NCBI GenBank assembly: GCA_017538635.1
Contig: JAFYIM010000425.1
Coordinates: 1 to 9,008 of the forward strand
Length of the DNA stretch: 9,008 nt
Direction of reading: 5' to 3'
From: a bacterium
Lineage (GTDB): Bacteria > UBA3054
Under the pieces are notes generated by a model. That model saw only the letters and a program-made list of their open reading frames with translations. It ran no database searches and was not told the origin of the DNA. The translations under genes and the position numbers were made by a program. Position 1 is the stretch's first letter. The number at the start of each line of letters is the position of its first letter. Of the stretch, positions 1-6,499 are shown piece after piece.

Positions 1-50
1 GTGGTGACGGTAAGCTCTGCGCCGAAGAGGTTGGCTCTTTTTATTTTCAT
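1..50 (-). CDS. 5' end of an unidentified gene, cut by the window edge
   Basis: An ATG at 48-50 overlaps the TGA stop of the preceding glycosyltransferase (47-49) in an ATGA junction. The frame stays open to the window edge and gives about 16 residues beginning MKIKRANLFGAEL. A purine-rich GGAGGAG (plus-strand 62-68) lies 11 nt upstream, inside the glycosyltransferase, and is a reasonable ribosome binding site. The ATGA overlap is the same arrangement used one gene earlier, which supports a real, translationally coupled gene. The peptide is too short to assign a family. From context it probably belongs to the same surface-glycan operon, but that is inference. Confidence 0.6.
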   Translation of the reverse strand, partial: MKIKRANLFGAELTVT

Positions 51-1183
51 ACTTTGAGCTTCTCCTCCATCAAAGCTACAGCCTGCCTGAAGCCCTCGGC
101 CATCTTGTCGTAGGTCCAGCCGGCGATCTTAGTTTTGGCGTTCTGGGAAAGCGTAGTTCTGAGTTCGCTTTCTTCGATGAGTTTCTCGATGGCTTGGGCC
201 AGTTTTATGGGATCTCTTTCCGGGACGATGAAGCCTGTTTTGCCGTCTTCCACCAGTCCGCCCGCGGCCGCGCCCACGGATTCCGTGGCGACGACCACGC
301 AGCCCTGGTTCATGCATTCGTTGACCGTCAAACTCCAGGCTTCCTTAAGTTCCGGCATATCCACAGAAGGAATAACGACTATCGGAATGGCGTTGTAATA
401 ATGATAGAGCTCTTCGTTGGCAACAAATCCGGCAAAGATTACAGGAAGATTGTTTTCTCTGGCAAAATTCTCACACCATTCTTTTTCCGGGCCCTTGCCG
501 ATCATGATGAGCTTGGGAGGATCTTTCACCAAATTTAGCGCTTTCAGAAGTTCCTTGGGACCTTTTTCCGCGCTGAATCTTCCTACGTACAAAAGCGCCG
601 GTTCATTTTCTGTAAGGTTGTATTTTTCACGAAACGCTTTCTTTTCTCCTTCGGACGGGAGCTTCGCGTAGAGCTCGTTGTCGGCGGTGTTCTGGGCGAT
701 GAAGATCCTATCTTCTCTCATGCCGCGGGAAACAAGGTATGCTTTGACGTGAGTGCCGTAAACGATGGCGAAGTCCGCGTGACGATAGATGAAGTCAGTA
801 AGCGGCCTGGTTATGGTGTGGAAGGTCGTTCTGGGATGGTACCAAAGGCCGGTCCAGATGCCGAAGGGAATGCCTCTTAATCTGGCTATTATGTAGCCCA
901 GGAAAATAAAAGCCGCGCCGTTGAAGCCCTGGATGACGCCCTTGGTATCAGAGGAGAAGAGGACTTTGATGTAGCGCCAGATAATGACAAGTTTATTGGC
1001 GCCGTCATCAGCAAGATAAATATTCTCCGCCTTCTTCTCACCCTGGGCGTTGCTAGCTTCCCAGTATTTTTCAGTTCCGGAGGAGTAAAAGAGAATCTTT
1101 AGCTCAAGCTCGTCATTCAGGATCTTAAAGAGCTTGATCCTGTAAAAGGGGCAGAAGTTGGTGACGAGCAAATAATTTTTCAT
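47..1183 (-). CDS. GT-B fold glycosyltransferase, family 4 (group 1) type
   Basis: A 378-residue predicted cytoplasmic or membrane-associated glycosyltransferase that would transfer a sugar from a nucleotide-sugar donor, probably during synthesis of a surface polysaccharide or lipid-linked glycan. Donor and acceptor cannot be read from the sequence. The N-terminal half is divergent, as is normal for the acceptor domain, and has a hydrophobic stretch near 88-100. The C-terminal donor-binding domain is typical: VGRFSAEKG at 200-208, a GKGPE turn near 229-233, and the E-x7-E signature with Glu281 and Glu289 in EAWSLTVNE. This is followed by the conserved GLVEDGKTGFIV loop near 309-320. Length is normal for GT4 enzymes. 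The ATG start overlaps the stop of the upstream glycosyltransferase by 4 bp (ATGA) and no strong ribosome binding site precedes it, so translation is probably coupled. It was not acquired as a fragment: both domains look complete. Confidence 0.9.
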   Translation of the reverse strand: MKNYLLVTNFCPFYRIKLFKILNDELELKILFYSSGTEKYWEASNAQGEKKAENIYLADDGANKLVIIWRYIKVLFSSDTKGVIQGFNGAAFIFLGYIIARLRGIPFGIWTGLWYHPRTTFHTITRPLTDFIYRHADFAIVYGTHVKAYLVSRGMREDRIFIAQNTADNELYAKLPSEGEKKAFREKYNLTENEPALLYVGRFSAEKGPKELLKALNLVKDPPKLIMIGKGPEKEWCENFARENNLPVIFAGFVANEELYHYYNAIPIVVIPSVDMPELKEAWSLTVNECMNQGCVVVATESVGAAAGGLVEDGKTGFIVPERDPIKLAQAIEKLIEESELRTTLSQNAKTKIAGWTYDKMAEGFRQAVALMEEKLKV

Positions 1184-2388
1184 AGCTCGTCGTCCAGCAT
1201 GCCGGGAAGCAGGAGCGGTTCCCCGCCGTTCCTTTTGGCGATGGCGTAATTGTAGATCTCGGTAAGGCGGGCCAGGTTCGCTTCCTTGGAAAATTCTTTT
1301 TCGCCGTAGGCGGCGACTTTTTCGCGCATGGAGATTATCTCTTCTTTCCTGGCGTAAAGATCCTTAATGCGTTCTTTCAGTTCCTCGACGTTGCCGGGCG
1401 TGAAAAGCCAGCCTACGCCGGGAGGCAGGAGCGCGGGAAGACCGCCGATGCGGGAGGCCAGAACAGGCGTTCCCAACCTTAGGGAGTCGATGACGGTCAC
1501 AGGACAGTTCTCATAGCATTCCGAAGGGAAGACCGTGACGAGCGCCCTAGCCATGTAGTAGTTGCAAACGTCAGGCGGCTGGTAGCCAAGGAAGGTCACG
1601 TTGGGATTGGGATGATCCTTCATATAGGCCGCCACTTCTTCGTCCAGGGGGCCGTTGCCAATCATCTTGGCGGGAACGTTTGATCCTTCCAAAGCTTTCA
1701 GCATCGTCATGATGCCCTTCTCCTGGGAGAAGCGGCCGACGAAGAGGAAATAGCCCTCACACTTCGCTTCCGGATCGGGCGTAGCGTCGGAGCCGTTGGG
1801 CTTGGCGCAGACCGTGCCGAAACCGGCATGGCGGTAAAGGCGGGCGGAAAACTTGTTCAAGGTGATGATGCAGTCGATCTTCTTAAATGTGCCGAGAATG
1901 TAATGGAAGCGCAATATCGAGGCGTACCAAAGGGTGTACAGTTTGCTGTTCCTTAGGCAGCGGCGGGATATGCATCTCAGCATGCTTTGGTTTGGCTTCC
2001 TTTCGCAAGGCCTGCCGAAGCAGAAGAGCAAGCCGTTCGGACAGAAGAAACGGAAATTATGCACAGTCTGCACGATCGGCACTTTTTTGACATGCAAAAC
2101 AAGGTAGATGGTCGGACTGAGCAACGGGAAAACGTTGTGGACCTGAGCGACATCCGGTTTTTCCTTGTCGATTATGTCGCTCAGTTCGTGCGCCAGCTTC
2201 CAGTTGTAAAAACCCCCTAGGAAAGCGCAAAGTTTTTTCCAGGGGGAATAGTCGGCGATGAGAGCGCTGTCTCTGAGGAAAGGAATGACCGTGTGCCCGG
2301 CCTGGCGGAGCATCTCCAGTTCCTTTTGGGCAACGGCGTCCTCGCCGCCTCTTTGGGAATAGAAATTATGACAGAATAAGATCTTCAA
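1180..2388 (-). CDS. Family 4 glycosyltransferase with cysteine-rich insert, TTG start
   Basis: A 402-residue GT-B glycosyltransferase of the GT4 type, likely to add a sugar to a surface polysaccharide or lipid carrier on the cytoplasmic side. The N-terminus MKILFCHNFY and the early GGED resemble the nucleotide-independent start of this family. The acceptor domain contains TVHNFRFFCPNG near 108-119, where His110 fits the conserved family histidine. A cluster of Cys116, 123, 128, 139 and 144 follows, as in a subset of GT4 proteins with a CPNG...C...C pattern. The donor domain has VGRFSQEKG at 217-225 and YENCPVTVID at 292-301. In this last motif the usual second glutamate of E-x7-E is aspartate (Glu293, Asp301). 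The start is TTG at 2386-2388, 3 nt after the TAA of the upstream lipoprotein. No strong ribosome binding site is visible, so coupling to the upstream gene is likely. The stop overlaps the next ATG by 4 bp. Confidence 0.88.
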   Translation of the reverse strand: MKILFCHNFYSQRGGEDAVAQKELEMLRQAGHTVIPFLRDSALIADYSPWKKLCAFLGGFYNWKLAHELSDIIDKEKPDVAQVHNVFPLLSPTIYLVLHVKKVPIVQTVHNFRFFCPNGLLFCFGRPCERKPNQSMLRCISRRCLRNSKLYTLWYASILRFHYILGTFKKIDCIITLNKFSARLYRHAGFGTVCAKPNGSDATPDPEAKCEGYFLFVGRFSQEKGIMTMLKALEGSNVPAKMIGNGPLDEEVAAYMKDHPNPNVTFLGYQPPDVCNYYMARALVTVFPSECYENCPVTVIDSLRLGTPVLASRIGGLPALLPPGVGWLFTPGNVEELKERIKDLYARKEEIISMREKVAAYGEKEFSKEANLARLTEIYNYAIAKRNGGEPLLLPGMLDDEL

Positions 2389-2391
2389 AGC

Positions 2392-3117
2392 TTAGAGCTC
2401 GTCGGTCATTTCCAGACCTTCAATGGATGCGGGCATATTCCCGATGTCCGGACTCATCTGCACGATTATGTCGCGCCTAGCCTGGACCAAGACTTTCTTC
2501 ACGGCGTCGTTGAAAAGCTGCATGCAGTAAGCATTTCCGGCTTCCAGATAGTTTTTGTCCTTGCCTTCTTTCACCGCCTCGAAATCCTGCATGGCGTGGC
2601 GGATGACGAAGGAGTCCTTGTATTCGTATTTGCGGGCCATCACGCGCTTCTCGGCCAGAGTGTCGATCATGTCGACTCTGACGGCCACCCTGACGGTGTA
2701 GCGCATTCTCTTCCAGAGATTGTCGTCGCTGACTGTCGATTCCGGGGTGCCCATAACGTAAGCGTGATAGATCTCGCCGGCAACCCTGACGCTGCGCTCG
2801 GTCCCGGGAACATAATTGGCGGAGTCGACTACGTCCAAGCCGGCGTTGGAAAGCTCAAGCTGCAGAAGCCTGGTTATAGACTCGCTCAAGGGTTCCTCGA
2901 GGACGCCGTCCTCGCTGTAGAAAGCGCCGTCCAAAGGATCGGCCGGCCCGACGCGCTCCTGGCTCGGCCTGCGGTCTACTAGGTCTCTTACGGTTACGGT
3001 GACCTTGTTCTTGATGTCAAGGTCGCCGGGAGGATCCATGGCGTATGTCACCGCGTATTTGTCAGCGCAGGCGCAAAGAAAAAGAGACGCCAGTATTGCA
3101 AGGAAAAGTTTACTCAT
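2392..3117 (-). CDS. YajG-like predicted outer-membrane lipoprotein
   Basis: A 241-residue protein with a lipoprotein signal: MSK, a hydrophobic core at about 4-14, then the lipobox LCAC with Cys17 as the predicted lipidated residue and Ala at +2. This suggests export and anchoring in a membrane facing the periplasm. The mature part has a beta strand followed by [10 protein letters not shown] (43-52), an IG-like turn RVG, then a helix [14 protein letters not shown] (80-93) and repeated amphipathic strands (110-118, 138-150). This order resembles the YajG/LptE-like group of small lipoproteins (strand, D-x-R motif, helix, strands), whose role is poorly known. The match is by architecture, not by close sequence identity. 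The ATG overlaps the end of metK by 8 bp, and the next gene begins 3 nt after the stop, so it is in the same transcript as metK and the glycosyltransferases. That context suggests an envelope role. Confidence 0.8.
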   Translation of the reverse strand: MSKLFLAILASLFLCACADKYAVTYAMDPPGDLDIKNKVTVTVRDLVDRRPSQERVGPADPLDGAFYSEDGVLEEPLSESITRLLQLELSNAGLDVVDSANYVPGTERSVRVAGEIYHAYVMGTPESTVSDDNLWKRMRYTVRVAVRVDMIDTLAEKRVMARKYEYKDSFVIRHAMQDFEAVKEGKDKNYLEAGNAYCMQLFNDAVKKVLVQARRDIIVQMSPDIGNMPASIEGLEMTDEL

Positions 3118-4306
3118 ATTTTTTGGCCTGTTCTTTTAAGGTCTGCGCCATGTCGGTCTTCTCCCAGGTGTAGCCCTGGTTCTCTATGCCGAAATGACCG
3201 TACTTGGCGGTTTTGAGATAAATGGGACGCAGGAGATCAAGTCTCTTTATGATGGCGGATGGCCTCAGGTCGAAGTTGTCTTTGACAAGTTTTTCGATGG
3301 CTCTGTCGCTGATCTTGCCGGTGCCGAAAGTGTTGACGTTCAGGGAAAGCGGCTCGGCTTTGCCGATCGCGTAGGAGACCTGGACTTCGCACTGCCTGGC
3401 CAGTCCTGCTTTGACGATGTTCTTGGCGATGTAGCGCATCATGTAGGCGGCGCTGCGGTCAACTTTAGAGGGATCTTTTCCGGAGAAGGAGCCGCCGCCG
3501 TGGCGCCCCATGCCGCCGTAAGTGTCGACAATAGTCTTGCGGCCGGTCAATCCGGCGTCGCCGTGCGGGCCGCCGATGACGAAACGGCCGGTGGGGTTGA
3601 TGTGGATTATGGTGTTTTTATCCAGCATCTTCTTCGGGATCACCTTTTCGATAACTTCCTTTTTCAGAGTTTTGACGATCTCAGCCTGTTTGACCTTCGG
3701 GCCGTGCTGCGTGGAGATAACGATCGTATGGACTCTTTGGGGACGGCCGTCCGCAGAATATTCGATAGTGACCTGAGATTTGCTGTCAGGCCTTAGCCAG
3801 GCTATTTTTCCTTTCTGCCTAAGCTCGGTAAGCTTGTTGATTATGGCCCTGGCGTAAAAGATTGGCATCGGCATGAGCTGAGGAGTTTCCGTAGTGGCGT
3901 AACCGAACATCATGCCCTGGTCGCCGGCTCCCTGGTCTTTGCTGATACCGCCGGCGCCAAAAACTCCCTTGTTTATGTCAGGGGACTGCCTGTTTATGCA
4001 GGACATAACGGCGCAGGACTTGGTGTCAAAGCAAAGCTCGGGATCGTTGTAGCCTATTCCCTCTATAGTCTCCCTGGCGATCTTCTGATAATCAAGCGCG
4101 GCTTTGGTGGAAATTTCACCAAAAATAACAACCAGCCCGGTGGCAGCCATAACTTCGCAAGCTACGCGGCTGGATCTGTCCTGACGAAGCGCTTCGTCTA
4201 AAACAGCGTCAGAAATTTGGTCGCAGACTTTGTCCGGGTGTCCCATTGAGACACATTCGGAAGTGAAAAGATAATTCCCTTCCCGGCTCTTTTGATCTTT
4301 GGCCAT
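3110..4306 (-). CDS. metK: S-adenosylmethionine synthetase (methionine adenosyltransferase)
   Basis: MetK makes S-adenosylmethionine from ATP and methionine in the cytoplasm, releasing phosphate and pyrophosphate, and supplies the methyl donor for the cell. The 398 residues match the normal family length and all three domains are present. Diagnostic motifs are [12 protein letters not shown] at 22-33 (active-site His and Asp), the ATP-binding signature [12 protein letters not shown] at 126-137, [13 protein letters not shown] at 245-257, [21 protein letters not shown] at 261-281 (phosphate-binding GGG-S-F-S-G-K-D), and the closing YGHFG at 369-373. The ATG at 4304-4306 is preceded by a strong AAGGGAG ribosome binding site 9 nt upstream and a TATAAT box about 46 nt upstream, so it probably has its own promoter. 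No SAM-binding riboswitch fits in the short leader. The 3' end overlaps a lipoprotein gene by 8 bp, an unusual partner for metK. Confidence 0.98.
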   Translation of the reverse strand: MAKDQKSREGNYLFTSECVSMGHPDKVCDQISDAVLDEALRQDRSSRVACEVMAATGLVVIFGEISTKAALDYQKIARETIEGIGYNDPELCFDTKSCAVMSCINRQSPDINKGVFGAGGISKDQGAGDQGMMFGYATTETPQLMPMPIFYARAIINKLTELRQKGKIAWLRPDSKSQVTIEYSADGRPQRVHTIVISTQHGPKVKQAEIVKTLKKEVIEKVIPKKMLDKNTIIHINPTGRFVIGGPHGDAGLTGRKTIVDTYGGMGRHGGGSFSGKDPSKVDRSAAYMMRYIAKNIVKAGLARQCEVQVSYAIGKAEPLSLNVNTFGTGKISDRAIEKLVKDNFDLRPSAIIKRLDLLRPIYLKTAKYGHFGIENQGYTWEKTDMAQTLKEQAKKYE

Positions 4307-4315
4307 AAATAAAAA

Positions 4316-4322
4316 CTCCCTT
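4316..4322 (-). promoter_or_regulatory. Strong ribosome binding site of metK
   Basis: The minus strand reads AAGGGAG, ending 9 nt before the metK ATG. It is one of the best Shine-Dalgarno matches in the window and fixes the ATG at 4304-4306 as the start. Confidence 0.85.
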
Positions 4323-4351
4323 TTTTAAAGATAAAAAACAAGACTTATTTA

Positions 4352-4357
4352 ATTATA
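4352..4357 (-). promoter_or_regulatory. Candidate -10 box of a metK promoter
   Basis: The minus strand carries an exact TATAAT 45 nt upstream of the metK ATG, in the largest gap between genes of the window (4307-4375). No good TTGACA-like -35 is found 15-19 bp upstream; the hexamer at a 17-bp spacing is GATAAA. An AT-rich inverted repeat (4327-4335 and 4375-4383) encloses the box. I see no rho-independent terminator for dnaB in this gap, so read-through from dnaB into metK is also possible. Confidence 0.5.
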
Positions 4358-4375
4358 GCCTTTTTTACCCTGAAT

Positions 4376-5752
4376 TTATCTTTCCGCCTGTCCGTCAACG
4401 AAACGGGCGTATTCCGGGTTGAAGATCATCTTTACGGTTCCCGTCGGTCCGTTGCGCTGTTTGGCTATAATTACCTCCGCCTCATCGGTGGCGGCTTCCT
4501 TGTTGTAGTAGCTGGGACGGTAGAGCATCATTACCATGTCGGCGTCCTGCTCAATGGAACCGGATTCTCTCAAATGAGAAAGCTGCGGGCGGCTGCCCTT
4601 GTCCGTTCCCTGCTCCGCCTGGCGGTTCAGCTGGGAAAGCGCTATGACGGGAATACACAACTCGACGGCCAGGGATTTCAGCGAACGGGAAATATAGCTG
4701 ATCTCCTGGACGCGGTTGTCTTTGAACTGCTTGTCGCTGCCGGCTGACAAAAGCTGGATGTAATCGACAAAAACGGCGGCCAAGTTTGGAGCCTTGGCGC
4801 GGAGCAGCTGGCAGCGTGATTTGATGTCGAGAGGAGTAAGGCTAGGAGAAGAATCGATGAAGAGGTCGAGTTCTTTTAAAACGCCGGCGGCCCTGACCAG
4901 TTTGGTGTAGTCCTGTTCGGTCATGTCGCCTCTTCTCAGGTTCTGGCCCCTGACGCCGGCCCTGGAGGAAAGAAGCCTGGTAACCAGTTCGTTGGGGCCC
5001 ATTTCCAGGGAGAAGAAAGCCACCGCCGCCTTGTTCCTTTCAGCGATATGCTCGGCCATGTTGAGGGCCAGGGCGGTCTTGCCCATGGAGGGGCGGGCCG
5101 CCAGAATGATAAGCTCGCCTCCGTGGAAACCGCTTGTCATGTTGTTGATGTCGCGGAATCCCGTATCCAGGCCGCTCACAGTGGCGCCGGCGCGGCGCGC
5201 CTTGGAAAGTTTTTCCAGTATTTCAATACTAGGCAGCATCAGATCGCCGATAGGCGTAAAACCGCGGTTGTTGTCTTTTAAGAGGCCTATCATGCCCTGC
5301 TCCGCTTCGGAGATGATCTCCTTAGCGTTGCGTTCGCCGCCCTGGCACTCGCTTATAGCCTTGCGGCAGGTGGTGATGAGGGTGCGCAGCAAGGCCTTGT
5401 CTTTTACGATCGCGGCGTAGTGCTCCACATTGTCCGTCGTGGGCACCATTTCCACCAGCTCGGCCAAATAAGCCGCTCCGCCGACGGAATTGTAGGCAGC
5501 GTTGCCATGAAGCGCGGCGTGGACGATTATGACGTCCACGCCTTCTTCATGCTCGAATTTTTCTCTGATGACTGAAAAGATCTCCCGATGCGCAGGCTCG
5601 GTGAAAGACTCGCGCGTCACATACCCGAAGGCTTTGGCGCGGGCCTCTTCATCGACCAGCATGCAGCCCAGAAGACAGCGTTCCGCTTCCAGGTTCCTGG
5701 GCGGCTCGTAGTTCGCAAGGGCTTGCGAAGTTTCGCGTTCGGGAGCATCCAT
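4376..5752 (-). CDS. dnaB: Replicative DNA helicase DnaB
   Basis: DnaB is the hexameric ATP-driven helicase that unwinds DNA at the replication fork and recruits primase. The 458 residues match the usual length. The N-terminal domain begins at PPRNLEAERCLLGCMLVD (17-34), the family's typical opening. The RecA-like motor has Walker A AARPSMGKT at 218-226, the SLE motif at 248-250, Walker B VFVDYIQLLS at 327-336, ALSQLNR at 371-377, the LRESGSIEQDADMVM block at 394-408, and the arginine-finger region KQRNGPTGTV at 431-440. No intein interrupts it; DnaB is a frequent intein host and the Walker A region is intact. It begins 9 nt after rplI with an ATG and no clear Shine-Dalgarno, so it is probably translated by coupling. 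The order rpsR-rplI-dnaB is widely conserved in bacteria. Confidence 0.98.
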   Translation of the reverse strand: MDAPERETSQALANYEPPRNLEAERCLLGCMLVDEEARAKAFGYVTRESFTEPAHREIFSVIREKFEHEEGVDVIIVHAALHGNAAYNSVGGAAYLAELVEMVPTTDNVEHYAAIVKDKALLRTLITTCRKAISECQGGERNAKEIISEAEQGMIGLLKDNNRGFTPIGDLMLPSIEILEKLSKARRAGATVSGLDTGFRDINNMTSGFHGGELIILAARPSMGKTALALNMAEHIAERNKAAVAFFSLEMGPNELVTRLLSSRAGVRGQNLRRGDMTEQDYTKLVRAAGVLKELDLFIDSSPSLTPLDIKSRCQLLRAKAPNLAAVFVDYIQLLSAGSDKQFKDNRVQEISYISRSLKSLAVELCIPVIALSQLNRQAEQGTDKGSRPQLSHLRESGSIEQDADMVMMLYRPSYYNKEAATDEAEVIIAKQRNGPTGTVKMIFNPEYARFVDGQAER

Positions 5753-5761
5753 AAAAGGATA

Positions 5762-6205
5762 TTATTCGCTGACGACCCAAACTTTGAGGGAAGCAGTGAC
5801 TTCAGGATGAAGCTTGACTTCGACGTTGGTGAGGCCGAGCTGCTTGATGGGGTTTTCAAGCTGGATCTTCTTGCTGTCCAAAACGACGTTCTGGGCTTCC
5901 AGTTCGTCTGCGATGTCTTTGGCGGTGACGGAGCCGAAGAGCTTCTCGTCTTCGCCGGCCTTGCGGGCCAGCTTGACGGTGATGTCTTCAAGACGCTTGG
6001 CCATTTCCTGGCAGGCTTCCAGCTCTTTGGCTTCCTCGATGCGGCGGCGGCGGACGATGGCTTCGATCTGATCCTTGGCGTCCTGCGTCGGCTTGTCAGC
6101 CAGATGCTTGGGTAAAAGGTAATTGCGGGCGTAGCCTTCAGTAACGTTCACGATGGTGCCGGCCTTGCCGAGCTTGGGGATATCTACACGTAAAATCAGT
6201 TCCAT
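5762..6205 (-). CDS. rplI: 50S ribosomal protein L9
   Basis: L9 binds 23S rRNA at the base of the L1 stalk and extends outward from the large subunit. It helps keep the reading frame. The 147 residues are the standard length. The N-terminal RNA-binding domain shows the family signature: LGKAGTIVNVTEGYARNYLLP from residue 12, with its glycine and asparagine positions in place. A long charged helix (about 40-75) links to the C-terminal domain, which has KLFGSVTAKDIADEL at 88-102 as is usual for L9. The ATG at 6203-6205 follows AAGGAAGGATCT, a good ribosome binding site, 17 nt after rpsR. Confidence 0.97.
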   Translation of the reverse strand: MELILRVDIPKLGKAGTIVNVTEGYARNYLLPKHLADKPTQDAKDQIEAIVRRRRIEEAKELEACQEMAKRLEDITVKLARKAGEDEKLFGSVTAKDIADELEAQNVVLDSKKIQLENPIKQLGLTNVEVKLHPEVTASLKVWVVSE

Positions 6206-6208
6206 AGA

Positions 6209-6217
6209 TCCTTCCTT
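6209..6217 (-). promoter_or_regulatory. Ribosome binding site of rplI
   Basis: The minus strand reads AAGGAAGGA just before the rplI ATG, within the 17-nt gap after rpsR. It contains two overlapping AGGA cores, so the exact spacing is ambiguous. Confidence 0.7.
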
Positions 6218-6222
6218 AATGA

Positions 6223-6462
6223 TTAGTCTTCATTGTGCACATCGCCCACGTAAGGCAATAGAGCCATAAAGCGGGCCAGTTTGACGGCTTTGGCCAGTTT
6301 GCGCTGGCACTTGGCGCAGTTGCCGCTGACGTAGCGGGGCACGATGCGGCCGTAGTCGGTCAGAAAAGGCTTCAAAGTTTCGACGTCTTTGTAGTCGATG
6401 GTCTTCTTTTCCTGGCAAAAACTGCAGGGCAGTTTTTCGATTTTTCTTCTTTTGACAGTCAT
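6223..6462 (-). CDS. rpsR: 30S ribosomal protein S18, four-cysteine form
   Basis: S18 is a small-subunit protein that pairs with S6 on the platform of the 30S subunit. The 79 residues are a normal length. Family features are [12 protein letters not shown] (22-33), [10 protein letters not shown] (38-47) and [19 protein letters not shown] (53-71). Cys13 and Cys16 (CSFC) and Cys49 and Cys52 (CAKC) form two C-x2-C pairs, so this is probably the zinc-binding (C+) form, whereas many bacteria have lost these cysteines. The start is ATG at 6460-6462, with only a weak GGA core upstream. It lies 33 nt after the lipoprotein gene, the largest gap inside the ribosomal cluster. Confidence 0.96.
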   Translation of the reverse strand: MTVKRRKIEKLPCSFCQEKKTIDYKDVETLKPFLTDYGRIVPRYVSGNCAKCQRKLAKAVKLARFMALLPYVGDVHNED

Positions 6463-6474
6463 GATTTTTGTCCG

Positions 6475-6499
6475 AGTATAGATTGTTAATTATTATCAA
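6475..6499 (-). promoter_or_regulatory. Possible weak internal promoter or operator upstream of rpsR
   Basis: In the 33-nt gap before rpsR the minus strand has TATACT (6475-6480, one mismatch to the -10 consensus). A TTGACC lies farther upstream, but at a spacing of about 20 nt, which is too long for a good promoter. An imperfect inverted repeat, TTGATAAT-A-ATTAACAA on the minus strand (6483-6499, seven of eight positions paired), overlaps the stop of the lipoprotein gene. Both may be chance in AT-rich sequence. Confidence 0.25.

Noticed and set aside
3194..3796. A 200-codon plus-strand reading frame inside metK
   Set aside because: It is antisense to a certain gene, has no ribosome binding site and no family-like sequence; long antisense frames arise from the codon use of metK.
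4307..4375. SAM riboswitch upstream of metK
   Set aside because: The 69-nt gap is too short and too AT-rich for known SAM aptamers, and no suitable helices are visible.
4923..5420. A 165-codon plus-strand frame inside dnaB
   Set aside because: Antisense shadow of the helicase gene with no supporting start signal.
5617..5991. A 124-codon minus-strand frame across the rplI-dnaB junction
   Set aside because: It is a shifted frame through two clear genes, rich in Ser, Pro and Lys without motif content.
6230..6499. An 89-codon minus-strand frame over rpsR
   Set aside because: It reads rpsR in the wrong frame; the S18 frame has all family motifs.
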